Positions 42,582 to 51,813 of a DNA stretch of 64,000 bases are shown in pieces. Numbering within the stretch: the stretch's first letter is position 1; each line of letters starts with the position of its first letter. A program made the position numbers and the translations under genes. Origin of the DNA: Echinicola soli. GTDB taxonomy: Bacteria > Bacteroidota > Bacteroidia > Cytophagales > Cyclobacteriaceae. The notes under the pieces were generated by a model that was not told where the DNA came from, ran no database searches, and saw only the letters and a program-made list of their open reading frames with translations. The stretch lies in assembly GCF_006575665.1 (NCBI RefSeq), contig NZ_CP041253.1, positions 2,517,001 through 2,581,000 of the forward strand, written 5' to 3'.

Positions 42582-42845
42582 TTAAGTTTTGGATTCCTTT
42601 CGCTTTTCCTCCTCTTTTTTGTTTTTTGGTTTTTTATAGAAAAACCACCAAAAAATCCCAAGTATGATTACCGTAAGAGGCAGGACTAAATAAATAATAA
42701 TGTCTGCCGTAGTGTTTAATCGCACAGGCTCATCAGTCCTTGGTGTTCCTGTCGGTATCTGCGCATAAACATGTTGACAAGCAATAGCGATCACCCCTAC
42801 CACCAGGGGTATAATACGACATGTTCTTCTTATCATCGGCTCCAT
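42582..42845 (-). CDS. Small single-pass membrane protein of unknown function
   Basis: This 87-residue protein has a signal-like hydrophobic N-terminus (about 11-29, ending VYAQ), a short polar loop, a second hydrophobic helix (about 48-68, IIIYLVLPLTVIILGIFWWFF) and a very basic tail (KKPKNKKEEEKRK). A cleaved signal peptide and a single C-tail-in membrane anchor would fit. I recognise no domain. It is 68 bases after the GH29 stop on the same strand, so it may be transcribed with it. Composition is unlike a chance frame. Confidence 0.6.
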   Translation of the reverse strand: MEPMIRRTCRIIPLVVGVIAIACQHVYAQIPTGTPRTDEPVRLNTTADIIIYLVLPLTVIILGIFWWFFYKKPKNKKEEEKRKESKT

Positions 42846-42913
42846 AATTGTTTCGTTTTACTTAAAGTTATGGAATAGCTGGGTAAAATGTAAATGATTA
42901 AAGATAAAAACAG

Positions 42914-44716
42914 CTATTCTACGGCCTCCATCCATAGCCAATTGAATAGCAAAGTACCTTCTTCTGAGGGAAAAACGGTCAGAGTTACTTCATGATAGCC
43001 CTTATGATCAAAATGAACCTTGCCCAGTTGTATTTCTGGAAATTGGTCAGCGTAAAATTCCTGATAGGGTTCTACTACAATTTTTCCACTTGGCGAAACG
43101 GATGAGGAAAGTGTTTTTCTTCCTGTTTTTAGCTGCACGGAGGCGTTCGATTCACTTTGAGCGATGTTGTACGAAAGATCAAAGGTATAGTCTCCGGGCT
43201 GTGGAATATAGACTTTCCAGGACAATGAATCAGCCTCCGAGAAGACAATATGGCTAGGGCTGGTGCCGTCAAAGTCAATAATTTCCCAGCTTTCAAGACT
43301 ATTTTTACCATTTAGGGAAAAACCCTTAAAGGTAGCTTCTGCAACTACTTCCGTATCCAGATCGGCTATTTGGTCAAACTCCATGGCTACAACGGAGACA
43401 AACCGATCCGGGGCCAGGTCGGGGAGCTGTATATGCAGTAAGGGGCCGTCTTGGTCAAATTCCAGCGGTTCTTTGAGCTTGTCCGCCAACAGGTAAATAT
43501 TTTTGGGTGCCGAAGTGATGCCCGTGACGTTCAATTGCCGGTCAAGTGGCCAATTATAGACCTGCAAATAAATGGTGTGGTCATCGGTGTTTGTGGTGAT
43601 CTTTCCCCAGTCATGTTGGGAAGGGGAGAGTGGCAGCCCTTCACTTTTGTAAATGGAACGGCCGTTTTCCCTGAGCCATTCTCCTATGTCTTCCAGTCTG
43701 CGCCTTCCCTCAAAGGGAAAACTTCCGTCAGCTCTTGGCCCTATGTTCAACATAAAATTTCCATTGAGACTGACATTTCCGATCATTGCTTGAAGGAGTT
43801 GGGAGGTGGATTTCCATTGGTTTTCCAGTGCGTTATATCCCCAGGAATGGGCGATAGTGCCCGGAGTCTGCCAGGGATGCTTTTTATAGACCGCTCCCAA
43901 TTGGTTGTCGCCCAGCGTCTCGAAATCAATGTCCTCCAGTGAGGCCGGTAATCCTAACCTGGAATTGATCAGGCAGTTGGGCTGGAATTCCCTGACCAGA
44001 TCGATTACCTGCTGGAGCTGTTTCTCCTGTACGATGGTCTGCTTATGGGGTATCCACATATCAAACCATAGCATGGCCACGTCACCATAGTCTGTCAGCA
44101 ATTCCCGGAGCTGTGGGATGACTTTTTCCTGCCAGTATTGGTCAAATTGGTCATCACTTACTTTTCCGGTAAGTTCCAGGTTATGGTTCCAGCCATAGGG
44201 ATGGGCCCAGTCGATCCAATGGGAGTAATAAAAGCCCAATTTTATATCATGTTTCCGACAGGCTTCGGCTAATTCTGCAATGATGTCTCTGTCGGTCCCT
44301 GCCAAATTGGGTAGGTTATAATCATCTGTACTGGAGTTCCAAATGGCCACTCCATCATGATGCTTCGCAGTGATGGTGATGTACTTCATGCCTGCTTTTT
44401 TTGCCAGTATCACCCATTCCTCTGGATCGATTTTCTCCCAGTCAAACCGCTTGGCGAGCTCACCATACTGAGCTGTGGGAATCCGGTTTCGGTACTTGAT
44501 CCACTCCGCATAATTGTTGAAATGCCTGAGCCGTTCACCTTTCCAAATTCCTTCGGCCGCACTGTAAAGTCCCCAATGGATAAACATTCCGAATCGAGCT
44601 TCTTCAAACCATGCAGTCCTTTCTTTGGTAGAAAGCACCTGCTGGGATTGGGCATTGGCCATTCCCATTATCAACACACAAAACAGCCAAGTGAAAATGC
44701 AATGGATATTAGTCAT
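42914..44716 (-). CDS. Alpha-L-fucosidase, GH29
   Basis: The protein is 600 residues from the ATG at 44716, where a signal peptide (IHCIFTWLFCVL...ANAQS, about 24 residues) begins. A longer frame would overlap the upstream gene and bury that signal. The GH29 barrel (about 25-370) shows ARFGMFIHWGLYS, AGMKYITITAKHHDG and MLWFDMW with nucleophile Asp218. A C-terminal beta region (about 380-600) probably has a carbohydrate-binding role. It removes alpha-linked fucose in the periplasm. Fucose side chains occur on sea-cucumber chondroitin sulfate and on host glycans. It is the third gene of the minus-strand enzyme run (GH20, DUF2264, GH29). Confidence 0.94.
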   Translation of the reverse strand: MTNIHCIFTWLFCVLIMGMANAQSQQVLSTKERTAWFEEARFGMFIHWGLYSAAEGIWKGERLRHFNNYAEWIKYRNRIPTAQYGELAKRFDWEKIDPEEWVILAKKAGMKYITITAKHHDGVAIWNSSTDDYNLPNLAGTDRDIIAELAEACRKHDIKLGFYYSHWIDWAHPYGWNHNLELTGKVSDDQFDQYWQEKVIPQLRELLTDYGDVAMLWFDMWIPHKQTIVQEKQLQQVIDLVREFQPNCLINSRLGLPASLEDIDFETLGDNQLGAVYKKHPWQTPGTIAHSWGYNALENQWKSTSQLLQAMIGNVSLNGNFMLNIGPRADGSFPFEGRRRLEDIGEWLRENGRSIYKSEGLPLSPSQHDWGKITTNTDDHTIYLQVYNWPLDRQLNVTGITSAPKNIYLLADKLKEPLEFDQDGPLLHIQLPDLAPDRFVSVVAMEFDQIADLDTEVVAEATFKGFSLNGKNSLESWEIIDFDGTSPSHIVFSEADSLSWKVYIPQPGDYTFDLSYNIAQSESNASVQLKTGRKTLSSSVSPSGKIVVEPYQEFYADQFPEIQLGKVHFDHKGYHEVTLTVFPSEEGTLLFNWLWMEAVE

Positions 44717-44775
44717 GACGATAAGTGACAAGGGGTGAAAAAGCCGGTGAAAATGGAATTCACCGGCTGGAGATA

Positions 44776-46026
44776 TTAAATAGATATGGCATGGTCTGCG
44801 GGGATGCTTTGTCCTGCCCAGGCTTTCTTGGCAGACCAATCCTCGTCAGCAGCACTCCAGAATTCATGGTCAGCGGGCAAGCCCAATGGTAAGAAGCCCA
44901 ATGTGCAGAGGTAAAGGCTGCCTGTGGAGATATAGGAGTCGCCCATTTCAGGTTGATGGCCACAGAAACCGATGGTCAGCCAACCGTCTTGATCGAAGGT
45001 TCCCGGGGCTTCAAACTGTCTTTGGATAACCGCACTGAGTGCACTCCGTACCTGGGCACCGGAAATGGCTTCGGGAAGTATGCCCAGCAGGGCGGTTTCT
45101 GCCAGGGGCTGGAAAGCACCGACACGGTAAGTAATGGAACGGCCTACCGGCGGGTAGGTGCCTTCCGGTGAAATCAGCCTTTCCTGTTGCTCGGCAAAGC
45201 GGGTCATCCTTTTCGTGACTGTTTCGTAGAGTTTTTCATAACTTTTCTTTTTGGAAGAGGCCACTTTTAGCACCTGGAGCATCATGGGCTGGATGACGTA
45301 GCCGTTATAATAATCCATGTGGAAGTTTTGACCGTCACCGTACCAGCCGTCACCGACATACCATTCATCGTGTTTTTTTACGGCAAAATCGATCCGCATA
45401 AAATCGCCCCCTTCTCCTACAAACAACAGAAAGGCGTCCAGCATAGCGCCAAAGAGCAGCCAGTTATTGTAATAAGGAGGAATGGCCTCTTTTTGGTTTT
45501 TGATTTCTTGGACAAAACGCTGCTTGACTTTCTCATCGAGCGGCTCCCAAAGAGCTTCAGGTGCACGCATAATACCATGAACCAAAAATGCCCCATCCAC
45601 AAGCGGTTGGGCTCCTTCGGTCCAGTTAAGGTAATCGGGGGAATTTGGGTCTACACTGTGCGCGATGCTTTTTAGTGCTTTTTCTTTGAGGTCTTTACGC
45701 ATCTTTCCTTCTTCATCAGAAGATTCGGGAAGTGCCAGCCAAGGAGCCACACCGGCCAATGTTCTTCCCAAAGCCTCCAAGTGTGTGACCGTTTCACGGC
45801 CTCTGTAGGCTTTGGGAGGGGTTTCTACGGGCATGGTGGCACGGAGTTTTCCCTGGCTCATTTGAGTAAGCATGGGGGAGGCTATTTTATATAGCGTCGC
45901 TGCCCAATAGCTTCTTGCATTCGGGTTTTCGGCAGCTGCTGCCGTGGTTTTTGCTGATAAGGTACTCGGCAAAACGCCGATGGCCCCCACTGCTGGAATG
46001 TATTTCACGAAAGATCGTCTATTCAT
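44776..46026 (-). CDS. DUF2264 protein with Tat-type signal
   Basis: The protein is 416 residues from the ATG at 46026; the longer frame begins with a TTG and a non-signal stretch. The N-terminus MNRRSFVKYIPAVGAIG has the twin-arginine pattern, so export in folded form is likely. DUF2264 features are clear: HLEALGRTLAGVAPWLALP, NNWLLFGAMLDAFLLFVG, YVGDGWYGDGQNFHMDYYNGYVIQPM. The fold is probably alpha-helical, like many lyases and hydrolases acting on uronic oligosaccharides. Enzymatic function is not established; the setting among GH20, GH29 and GH88 suggests a glycan step. Confidence 0.87.
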   Translation of the reverse strand: MNRRSFVKYIPAVGAIGVLPSTLSAKTTAAAAENPNARSYWAATLYKIASPMLTQMSQGKLRATMPVETPPKAYRGRETVTHLEALGRTLAGVAPWLALPESSDEEGKMRKDLKEKALKSIAHSVDPNSPDYLNWTEGAQPLVDGAFLVHGIMRAPEALWEPLDEKVKQRFVQEIKNQKEAIPPYYNNWLLFGAMLDAFLLFVGEGGDFMRIDFAVKKHDEWYVGDGWYGDGQNFHMDYYNGYVIQPMMLQVLKVASSKKKSYEKLYETVTKRMTRFAEQQERLISPEGTYPPVGRSITYRVGAFQPLAETALLGILPEAISGAQVRSALSAVIQRQFEAPGTFDQDGWLTIGFCGHQPEMGDSYISTGSLYLCTLGFLPLGLPADHEFWSAADEDWSAKKAWAGQSIPADHAISI

Positions 46027-46101
46027 AATGATGTGATTTTCTGTTTTTTTTAAAAATAGTCTGTATGCACTAATTTTCAAGAAACATAGGGGGATTTATG
46101 A

Positions 46102-47685
46102 TTATTTCCCCATGATTGGCTCCGGGTGCCTGTCAGGATTGAAAGGGTCGAAGAAGTAAATTCCTGCTTTGTGGTAAAGAGGAAGGTGTTTTTTTAGCCT
46201 GCTGGAGAAGCCGTCAAAATCTTTTTGCTCCTCGGGGGTCCAGGCAACCTCTGCAAGAGCGGCTAGTCGAGGGAAGGTCAAATAATCCAAACGGTCTTCA
46301 TCAGTGACCGTTTCTGTCCATAAATTGGCCTGGAATCCCAAGATCAGCGGGGCTTTAGAAGCGGGAATATTTAACTTATTCAAGCTAAAATCATAGACAC
46401 GTTGAAGAGGGTTGAAATTACCGCCCCATTTTCTGCCATAACGGTCATTCTCCTGCTGTACAAAATCAAAATATAACGGTATTCTCGGGCAGATGACTGT
46501 AGGGATATTGTTGTCCAAGAGTTTTTGGAGCTGCTCAGGCTGGTCATGACGCCACCATAGCAAGATGCTTTGGCTTGTAGGGAGTCCAGCTTCTGCCATT
46601 TCGTCCCAGGCCAGGATGGTATTGTTCACTGAGAAAAGAGAGTCTGCCATTCGCTTCATAAAGTAATCCTCCACGGCCTTCAAGTCCTCAAGTTGCTGGG
46701 AAGCCATTAGTTGTTTTACTTGAGCGTCTTTTTCCCATTGTTGGTTCCCAAAGCTTACTTCATCCCCACCTAGGTGGATCATTTGGCTTGGGAAAAGTGC
46801 ATCTACTTCCCGAAGGATAGCTGTCAGGTAATGGTAGGTTTCTTCTTTGGCAGGGTGAAAGGTGAATTCGGGATATTTTTCTGATCCACCACCACTAAAT
46901 CGAGGATAAGCCTTGTTGGCAGCTGTGGCATGTCCGGGCATGTCGATTTCCGGAATGATATCTATTTTCCTTTCAGCAGCATACCGGACGATTTCTTTGA
47001 TTTGCGCTTGCGTGTAGTATTGGGCGGGTGTAAACGAGCTACTGTTGTTGCCAATACCTCCTACCAGCGTCAGTTTAGGATACTTTTTGATCTCTATCCG
47101 CCATCCCTGCGCATCAGTAAGGTGCCAGTGGAATTTGTTGAGCTTGTAATAGGCCATCCAGTCCAGCAGTGATTTGACCTTTTCTACTCCGAAAAAGTGC
47201 CTGGACTCGTCCAGCATAAATCCTCTCCATGAGTACGCAGGAGCATCTTTTATGTTCCAGGTCGGAATGGATAGGTGATCTGAGGTAGCTTCAGCTTGAT
47301 CAGCCAATTGAAGGAGCGAAATGATGCCTTGGAAAATACCTGTTTCGTTTGAAGAAGAGATGGTGATGCCCGTGGATTGGTCAATGAACAGGTGATAACC
47401 ATCACGTACCGTCTCTGTCAGAATGAGGTTGATCCCTTTTGTATTCGTTTCGGCCTTTTGTATGCTGATGGGGTATGATTTCCGGTTGAGGAGTTCTTTT
47501 TGCAAAAAATAAGCTTCTTCTTTCAGGTGATCATCCGTGTAGTGAATCTTCGTTTTTGAGGTTATAAAGAAAGCAGCTTCTCCACCTTCGTATGTTGCTG
47601 GCAGAGGGATGATTTCCGGACTGTTTTGGCCGAAGGAAACGGAGAACGATAAGTAGGCTAAAAGGAAGAACCAATAAGTTTTCAT
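46102..47685 (-). CDS. Beta-N-acetylhexosaminidase, GH20
   Basis: This 527-residue protein has a signal peptide ending at SFGQN (about residue 20). A GH20b N-terminal domain (about 22-145) precedes the GH20 barrel (from about 150), with WRGFMLDESRHFF, KLNKFHWHLTDAQGWRIEIK and HLGGDEVSFG, where Asp308-Glu309 is the catalytic pair of the substrate-assisted mechanism. The enzyme removes terminal GlcNAc or GalNAc, which fits chondroitin (GalNAc), hyaluronan or heparan (GlcNAc) oligosaccharides after lyase action. It begins the minus-strand run with DUF2264 and GH29, and is separated from GH88 by a terminator. Confidence 0.95.
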   Translation of the reverse strand: MKTYWFFLLAYLSFSVSFGQNSPEIIPLPATYEGGEAAFFITSKTKIHYTDDHLKEEAYFLQKELLNRKSYPISIQKAETNTKGINLILTETVRDGYHLFIDQSTGITISSSNETGIFQGIISLLQLADQAEATSDHLSIPTWNIKDAPAYSWRGFMLDESRHFFGVEKVKSLLDWMAYYKLNKFHWHLTDAQGWRIEIKKYPKLTLVGGIGNNSSSFTPAQYYTQAQIKEIVRYAAERKIDIIPEIDMPGHATAANKAYPRFSGGGSEKYPEFTFHPAKEETYHYLTAILREVDALFPSQMIHLGGDEVSFGNQQWEKDAQVKQLMASQQLEDLKAVEDYFMKRMADSLFSVNNTILAWDEMAEAGLPTSQSILLWWRHDQPEQLQKLLDNNIPTVICPRIPLYFDFVQQENDRYGRKWGGNFNPLQRVYDFSLNKLNIPASKAPLILGFQANLWTETVTDEDRLDYLTFPRLAALAEVAWTPEEQKDFDGFSSRLKKHLPLYHKAGIYFFDPFNPDRHPEPIMGK

Positions 47686-47748
47686 GTCTTAGGAAATTGT
47701 GGGATTTGGCGGATGTCGCCAGCGGTAAAATGCAAGTAGGTCTAAAAC

Positions 47749-47794
47749 AAAAAGTGCTGACAAATAACCTCGAGAGTGTTTGTCAGCACTTTTT
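47749..47794. terminator. 16-bp perfect bidirectional terminator between GH88 and GH20
   Basis: AAAAAGTGCTGACAAA (47749-47764) and TTTGTCAGCACTTTTT (47779-47794) pair over 16 bp with a 14-base loop. Both ends give U-rich tails, so it can stop transcripts in either direction. It follows the GH88 stop by 15 bases on the minus strand. Confidence 0.9.
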
Positions 47795-47808
47795 GTTATC
47801 ATTTCTCC

Positions 47809-49038
47809 TTAATCAAGGAACCAGTCTTGGTAGCGCTTCAAGGCTTCAATGTAATAATAATCTGCATAGGTCAGTGGTACGTCGACTTCAGAATCGTGCG
47901 GCAAGGATCCCACACTGTGCAACAAGATAAACCCACCGTTTTGACCTAATTTAGCGCGGTACTTATCCGAAGACAAGCTGATAATCGTCTTTTCGGCAGC
48001 AGATACATATTTTTCTGCTTTGGCTTTGTCTTCAGTGTATTTGCTCAATTCTAGGAGTGCCGATGCGTTGAGCGCAGCTGCTGACGCATCCCTGAAGGTC
48101 GTGTCAGAGGCCGGTGCATCGTAATCCCAATAAGGAACCATGTCTTCTGGCATATTGGGATGGTCAAGGATAAAGGCGGCAATGTTTTCTGCCTGATCCA
48201 GATAGACAGGGTTTTTAGTGTCACGATACATGACGATGTATCCATAAAGTCCCCATGATTGTCCACGGGCCCACGCAGAGTCATCTGCTTTACCTTGGTG
48301 GGTTTTCTTGTCCACCACTTTTCCGGTAGTGGGATCGTAATCGACTACGTGATAAGAACTGTAGTCATCCCGGAAATGGTTTTTTATGGTGCTGTCGGCA
48401 TGGGAAATATTGATGTTACGGTATTTGTCATCACCAGATGCTTCAGAAGCCCAAAATAGAAATTCCAAGTTCATCATATTATCGATGATCACTGGATATT
48501 TCCATGAGCCGTGGTCCCAGGATTTGATCAGTCCCGTTTCAGGATGGAACCGGGTAGCCAATGATGCTGCCCCCTGTAGCATTACATTTTTGTAATGCTC
48601 ATTTCCTGTGATCCTGTAGGCATTGCCAAAGCTGCAGAACAGCATAAAGCCAAGGTCATGTGTGCCTTCATTGTTTTTTTCTTTTTCCAGGATTTCCAAT
48701 TTCTGCTCGGCAAGCCGAAGCATGGAGGAGTCGCCTGACATCTCATAGAGATAAAGCAAGGTGCCCGGGTAAAATCCAGATGTCCACCAACTGGTACCGG
48801 ATGTTACAAACTTGTCTTCATCTTTGATGTAGGTCTTGGGGAGTTTGTCTTCAGGTACCAGCGTACTTAGATGTTGATATTGATTGACGGAGAAGTCAAT
48901 GTTCTCTTTTATGAATTCATCTGTAATAACTGGTTGGCTAGATGTGTCTCCTTCTTTCTTTACATTAGATTGGCTGCAGGCGCTTGCCAAGATACCCACA
49001 GTCAGTAGGGATAAGGTTAATTTGTGATTGAGTTTCAT
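47809..49038 (-). CDS. Unsaturated glucuronyl hydrolase, GH88 family, lipoprotein
   Basis: This 409-residue protein has a lipobox (ASACSQ, Cys at about 21). The alpha6/alpha6 GH88 fold shows TSGTSWWTSGFYPGTLLYLYE, THDLGFMLFCSFGNAYR with Asp128, and DDSAWARGQSWGLYGY. GH88 enzymes cut the 4,5-unsaturated uronic acid left at the end of oligosaccharides by lyases, so its presence links directly to the PL8 and heparinase-like lyases on the plus strand. The acidic pair needed for hydration is consistent with the family but was not aligned. It has its own terminator and upstream gap. Confidence 0.94.
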   Translation of the reverse strand: MKLNHKLTLSLLTVGILASACSQSNVKKEGDTSSQPVITDEFIKENIDFSVNQYQHLSTLVPEDKLPKTYIKDEDKFVTSGTSWWTSGFYPGTLLYLYEMSGDSSMLRLAEQKLEILEKEKNNEGTHDLGFMLFCSFGNAYRITGNEHYKNVMLQGAASLATRFHPETGLIKSWDHGSWKYPVIIDNMMNLEFLFWASEASGDDKYRNINISHADSTIKNHFRDDYSSYHVVDYDPTTGKVVDKKTHQGKADDSAWARGQSWGLYGYIVMYRDTKNPVYLDQAENIAAFILDHPNMPEDMVPYWDYDAPASDTTFRDASAAALNASALLELSKYTEDKAKAEKYVSAAEKTIISLSSDKYRAKLGQNGGFILLHSVGSLPHDSEVDVPLTYADYYYIEALKRYQDWFLD

Positions 49039-49382
49039 GCGTATATGATTAATTAAACTGCCAGATAAGCGTTTTTTTTATATAGATAGAGCGAATTTTG
49101 AGTAAAAGACCACTTATAAATGGATATTTTTTTATGAAGTTTAATTTACTTGGAGATTCTCCATCGTCAAGCCAATATATTAAATTAAAATAGAAATTAT
49201 TGCCTATAAGTTTTGATTTGTTTCATTTTTGTTAGTAAATAGTAAGATATTGAAAATATAATATCAATTTAGCATGTAAACTGGTATTTTTCGCAAGGAA
49301 GTTCTTGTGCGATGTGTCCGGCCTAAAATTGGTCAAGGTGATGAAAATTATATTTCCCCCAAATATGTAAAGTGATGATATC
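49039..49382. other. Divergent region between GH88 and the ECF sigma gene
   Basis: These 344 AT-rich bases separate the two arms of PUL 2. TTG (49329) and TATATTTC (49349) resemble a phylum promoter, but the spacing is 17 rather than 19 bases. Nothing else stands out. Confidence 0.35.
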
Positions 49383-49985
49383 ATGATGGCAAATTCCCAA
49401 AATCTAGAGGAAGCTTGGAGTGCGTTTTTGGACGGCGATGATGAAGCTTTGGGCTATATATATGCCGAAAATATTGATCGACTTTATAATTATGGTAGGC
49501 AGTTTACGAGGAATAAATCCTTGGTGAAGGACACGATTCAGGATGTTTTTTGTCAATTGATCGATGATCGTAAAAAATTGCGGAATGCCCGCTCTGTGAG
49601 AGCATATTTAATGGCTTGTTTTCGCAGGAGGTTAATCGAGGCATTGAAGCAAGAGCGAAGGGATGTCGATGCTGTCTTGGAGGAAGAAGCATTTTTTATC
49701 TCGGTAGATGCCAGTTCCTATTTTATTGACTCCAATCTTTCCCTGGATCAAAAGAAAATATTGGAACGGTACTGCAATGAGCTTCCTGTACGACAACGGG
49801 AGATCATCATGATGAGGTTTTTCGAAAATATGCCCTATGAGGAAATAGCTGAAGTAATGGGCTTGGCTAATGCCAAAACCGTCAGGACCATGATGTACCG
49901 CGGACTCAATAAACTCTCGGATTCCCTGACGCCTTATAAATCCCAACTTTTGCAGCTATTGGTCATGATGGAAATGTTAAGGTGA
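49383..49985 (+). CDS. ECF RNA polymerase sigma-70 factor
   Basis: This 200-residue protein has sigma region 2 (about 18-80, YIYAENIDRLYNYGRQFTRN then KDTIQDVFCQLI) and region 4 (about 130-185, LPVRQREIIMMRFFENMPYEEIAEVMG). It is the phylum's FecI-like ECF type that drives a neighbouring SusCD operon. It would be held by the FecR anti-sigma factor until the STN-SusC senses substrate. It starts ATGATG. A gap of 717 bases separates it from FecR, longer than usual. Confidence 0.94.
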   Translation: MMANSQNLEEAWSAFLDGDDEALGYIYAENIDRLYNYGRQFTRNKSLVKDTIQDVFCQLIDDRKKLRNARSVRAYLMACFRRRLIEALKQERRDVDAVLEEEAFFISVDASSYFIDSNLSLDQKKILERYCNELPVRQREIIMMRFFENMPYEEIAEVMGLANAKTVRTMMYRGLNKLSDSLTPYKSQLLQLLVMMEMLR

Positions 49986-50702
49986 TGATGGGGCAAGCGA
50001 AAAGTTGGAGGGATTAGGGTTGGTTTCGATAGCACGTAGATGGCGCAGATTAATAAGATTTGCGCTGATTTTTTTATGCTGGAGCATGCATTCCTATTGC
50101 TAAATTAAAGAGAAATATGCTTACAAAAACCACCTGGAAATCTCTCATCCCCCAGAAATATTGCTTGGTCCGTGATGATCTTGGATAATTGCTCTGGGAT
50201 GGGTTTTTAACTTTTTTTTTGTGGATTGAATCCGCTGTGCAATTTTATTGATTGTACCCAATCAGTTCATGTCTGGCTGTGGAGTAGCATGGGTGTATTC
50301 CCTGAATCTGATTGGTTTTGTTCAATTTTTTCTCCTAAAGTGACAGCGGTAATTGATTCAATTAATTAACCCCGGATTCAATGCCGATTTAGCGAAGAGC
50401 AGACAGTGACAAAGCTGTCATCTTGCCGCGGCGAAATACATAATGATTAAAAAGGTCCTTTCCCGATCTGTTGGGATCAGGATAGCTTGTCCCGCATGAC
50501 TATAGAGGGCATACGTTAACTAAACGGGTTGAAGTTAATCTTGAGCTATTAAGCTATAGTGAATCCTTTAGAGGTATAATGTTTTTACTGGTAGAAGAGG
50601 AAGTAGTCGGAATTTTTTAAAATAAAATTAATAATCGAAGTGGTCGTTTTATCAGTTTTTCTCTCTACCCACAAAAGAACCTATCATAAGGAATTGTAAT
50701 AG
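49986..50702. other. Long non-coding gap between sigma and anti-sigma genes
   Basis: No frame of 60 codons or more lies in these 717 bases. GTAGATGGCGCAGATTAATA and GATTTGCGCTGATTTTTTT (50035-50078) resemble the short CGCAGATT/GCGCTGATT repeats scattered in Bacteroidota genomes. CCAATCAG (about 50260) and CTGATTGG (about 50308) are inverted. The stretch 50395-50510 is GC-richer and may be a decayed sequence. The FecR promoter should lie near the 3' end. Confidence 0.45.
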
Positions 50703-51749
50703 ATGGATTTCAAAAGTATTGTTTTTAGGGAGTTACTAGAGGATGAATATTTTATCCAATGGTTGATTGCGCCAGACAACGTATCTGACAAGTATTGGCA
50801 GTCATGGATGAAGAATAATCCAGACAAAGCAACAGTTTTGAGAGACATTAAGGCAGTGGTGAATGCGATAGACCCTAAGAGTACTTATCAGTTGAATATG
50901 GCCGAAAAGAACGAGATACTAGGGCATATCAAACAATACGCTGGTCAGAAGAAATGTCAGGAATCATCCTGGAACAGGAGCAGGCCAAAACCAAGAAAAC
51001 TGACCAACACCATATTGATGGCTGCTTGCTTTGTCATTTTGGCCATTCTTACAGCCAAATATTTTGGCGTTTTCGATCCGATACCAGTCCAAGAGCCACC
51101 TGTTACCGAGCAGATGATCTCAAAGCAGACAACCAAAGGTACGAAGTCTAGTTTTTACTTGCCCGATGGTACATTGGTGAAGCTGAATTCTTCAAGCTCA
51201 CTGATGTTTCCGGCTGCTTTCTCCGATACCTTACGGGAAGTAAAGCTTGTCGGTCAAGCATTTTTTGAAGTGACCAGAAACGAAGCTGCCCCATTTGTAG
51301 TGGAGACAGAGCACTTGGATGTCCAAGTATTGGGGACATCTTTTGACGTGTTGAGCTATCCAGGAAGCGAACGTTTCGAAGTGGCTGTAGCCTCTGGCAA
51401 AGTAAAAGTCAACTCCTTTGCAGGCAATCAAGAAATCCTTACCAAAACAGAAATGACCCAATTGGATGTGCACAGCGGTCAATTGATCAAAAGCCATTTT
51501 GATCCGGTTTATCAACTGGGATGGAAGGATGGGGTCCTGGTATTTGAAGACGAGACTTTCGAGAAAGTCTTTGAGCGACTGGAGTATTGGTACGGTGTCA
51601 CGATCACTGTATCCCCAAGCATGGCCATTGATAAATCCTATACCGGCAAATATGATAACCAGTCTCTTGAAAATGTACTCATAGGAATGTCAACGGTTCT
51701 TGATTTTCGATTTAAAATCGATGGCAAGCAGGTGACGATATTTCATTAA
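50703..51749 (+). CDS. FecR-family anti-sigma factor
   Basis: This 348-residue protein has a cytoplasmic N-terminal region (1-99), one membrane helix (about 101-122, TILMAACFVILAILTAKYFGVF) and a periplasmic FecR domain (about 140-235, SSFYLPDGTLVKLNSSSSL, VKLVGQAFFEVTRNEAAPFVVET). A C-terminal DUF4974-like segment follows (about 275-345, EDETFEKVFERLEYWYGVTI). It holds the sigma factor and receives the signal from the STN domain of SusC. It is followed 64 bases later by the STN-SusC gene, completing the trans-envelope relay. Confidence 0.95.
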   Translation: MDFKSIVFRELLEDEYFIQWLIAPDNVSDKYWQSWMKNNPDKATVLRDIKAVVNAIDPKSTYQLNMAEKNEILGHIKQYAGQKKCQESSWNRSRPKPRKLTNTILMAACFVILAILTAKYFGVFDPIPVQEPPVTEQMISKQTTKGTKSSFYLPDGTLVKLNSSSSLMFPAAFSDTLREVKLVGQAFFEVTRNEAAPFVVETEHLDVQVLGTSFDVLSYPGSERFEVAVASGKVKVNSFAGNQEILTKTEMTQLDVHSGQLIKSHFDPVYQLGWKDGVLVFEDETFEKVFERLEYWYGVTITVSPSMAIDKSYTGKYDNQSLENVLIGMSTVLDFRFKIDGKQVTIFH

Positions 51750-51813
51750 TCATCAATTTAACATTAAACAAAAACCCAAAGCAGAATTGAATGTAAACCA
51801 TAACCATAGCAAA

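Noticed and set aside
42873..42919. GAATAGCTG/CAGCTATTC inverted repeat around the GH29 stop
   Set aside because: The loop is about 29 bases and no T run follows, so a terminator call is not supported.
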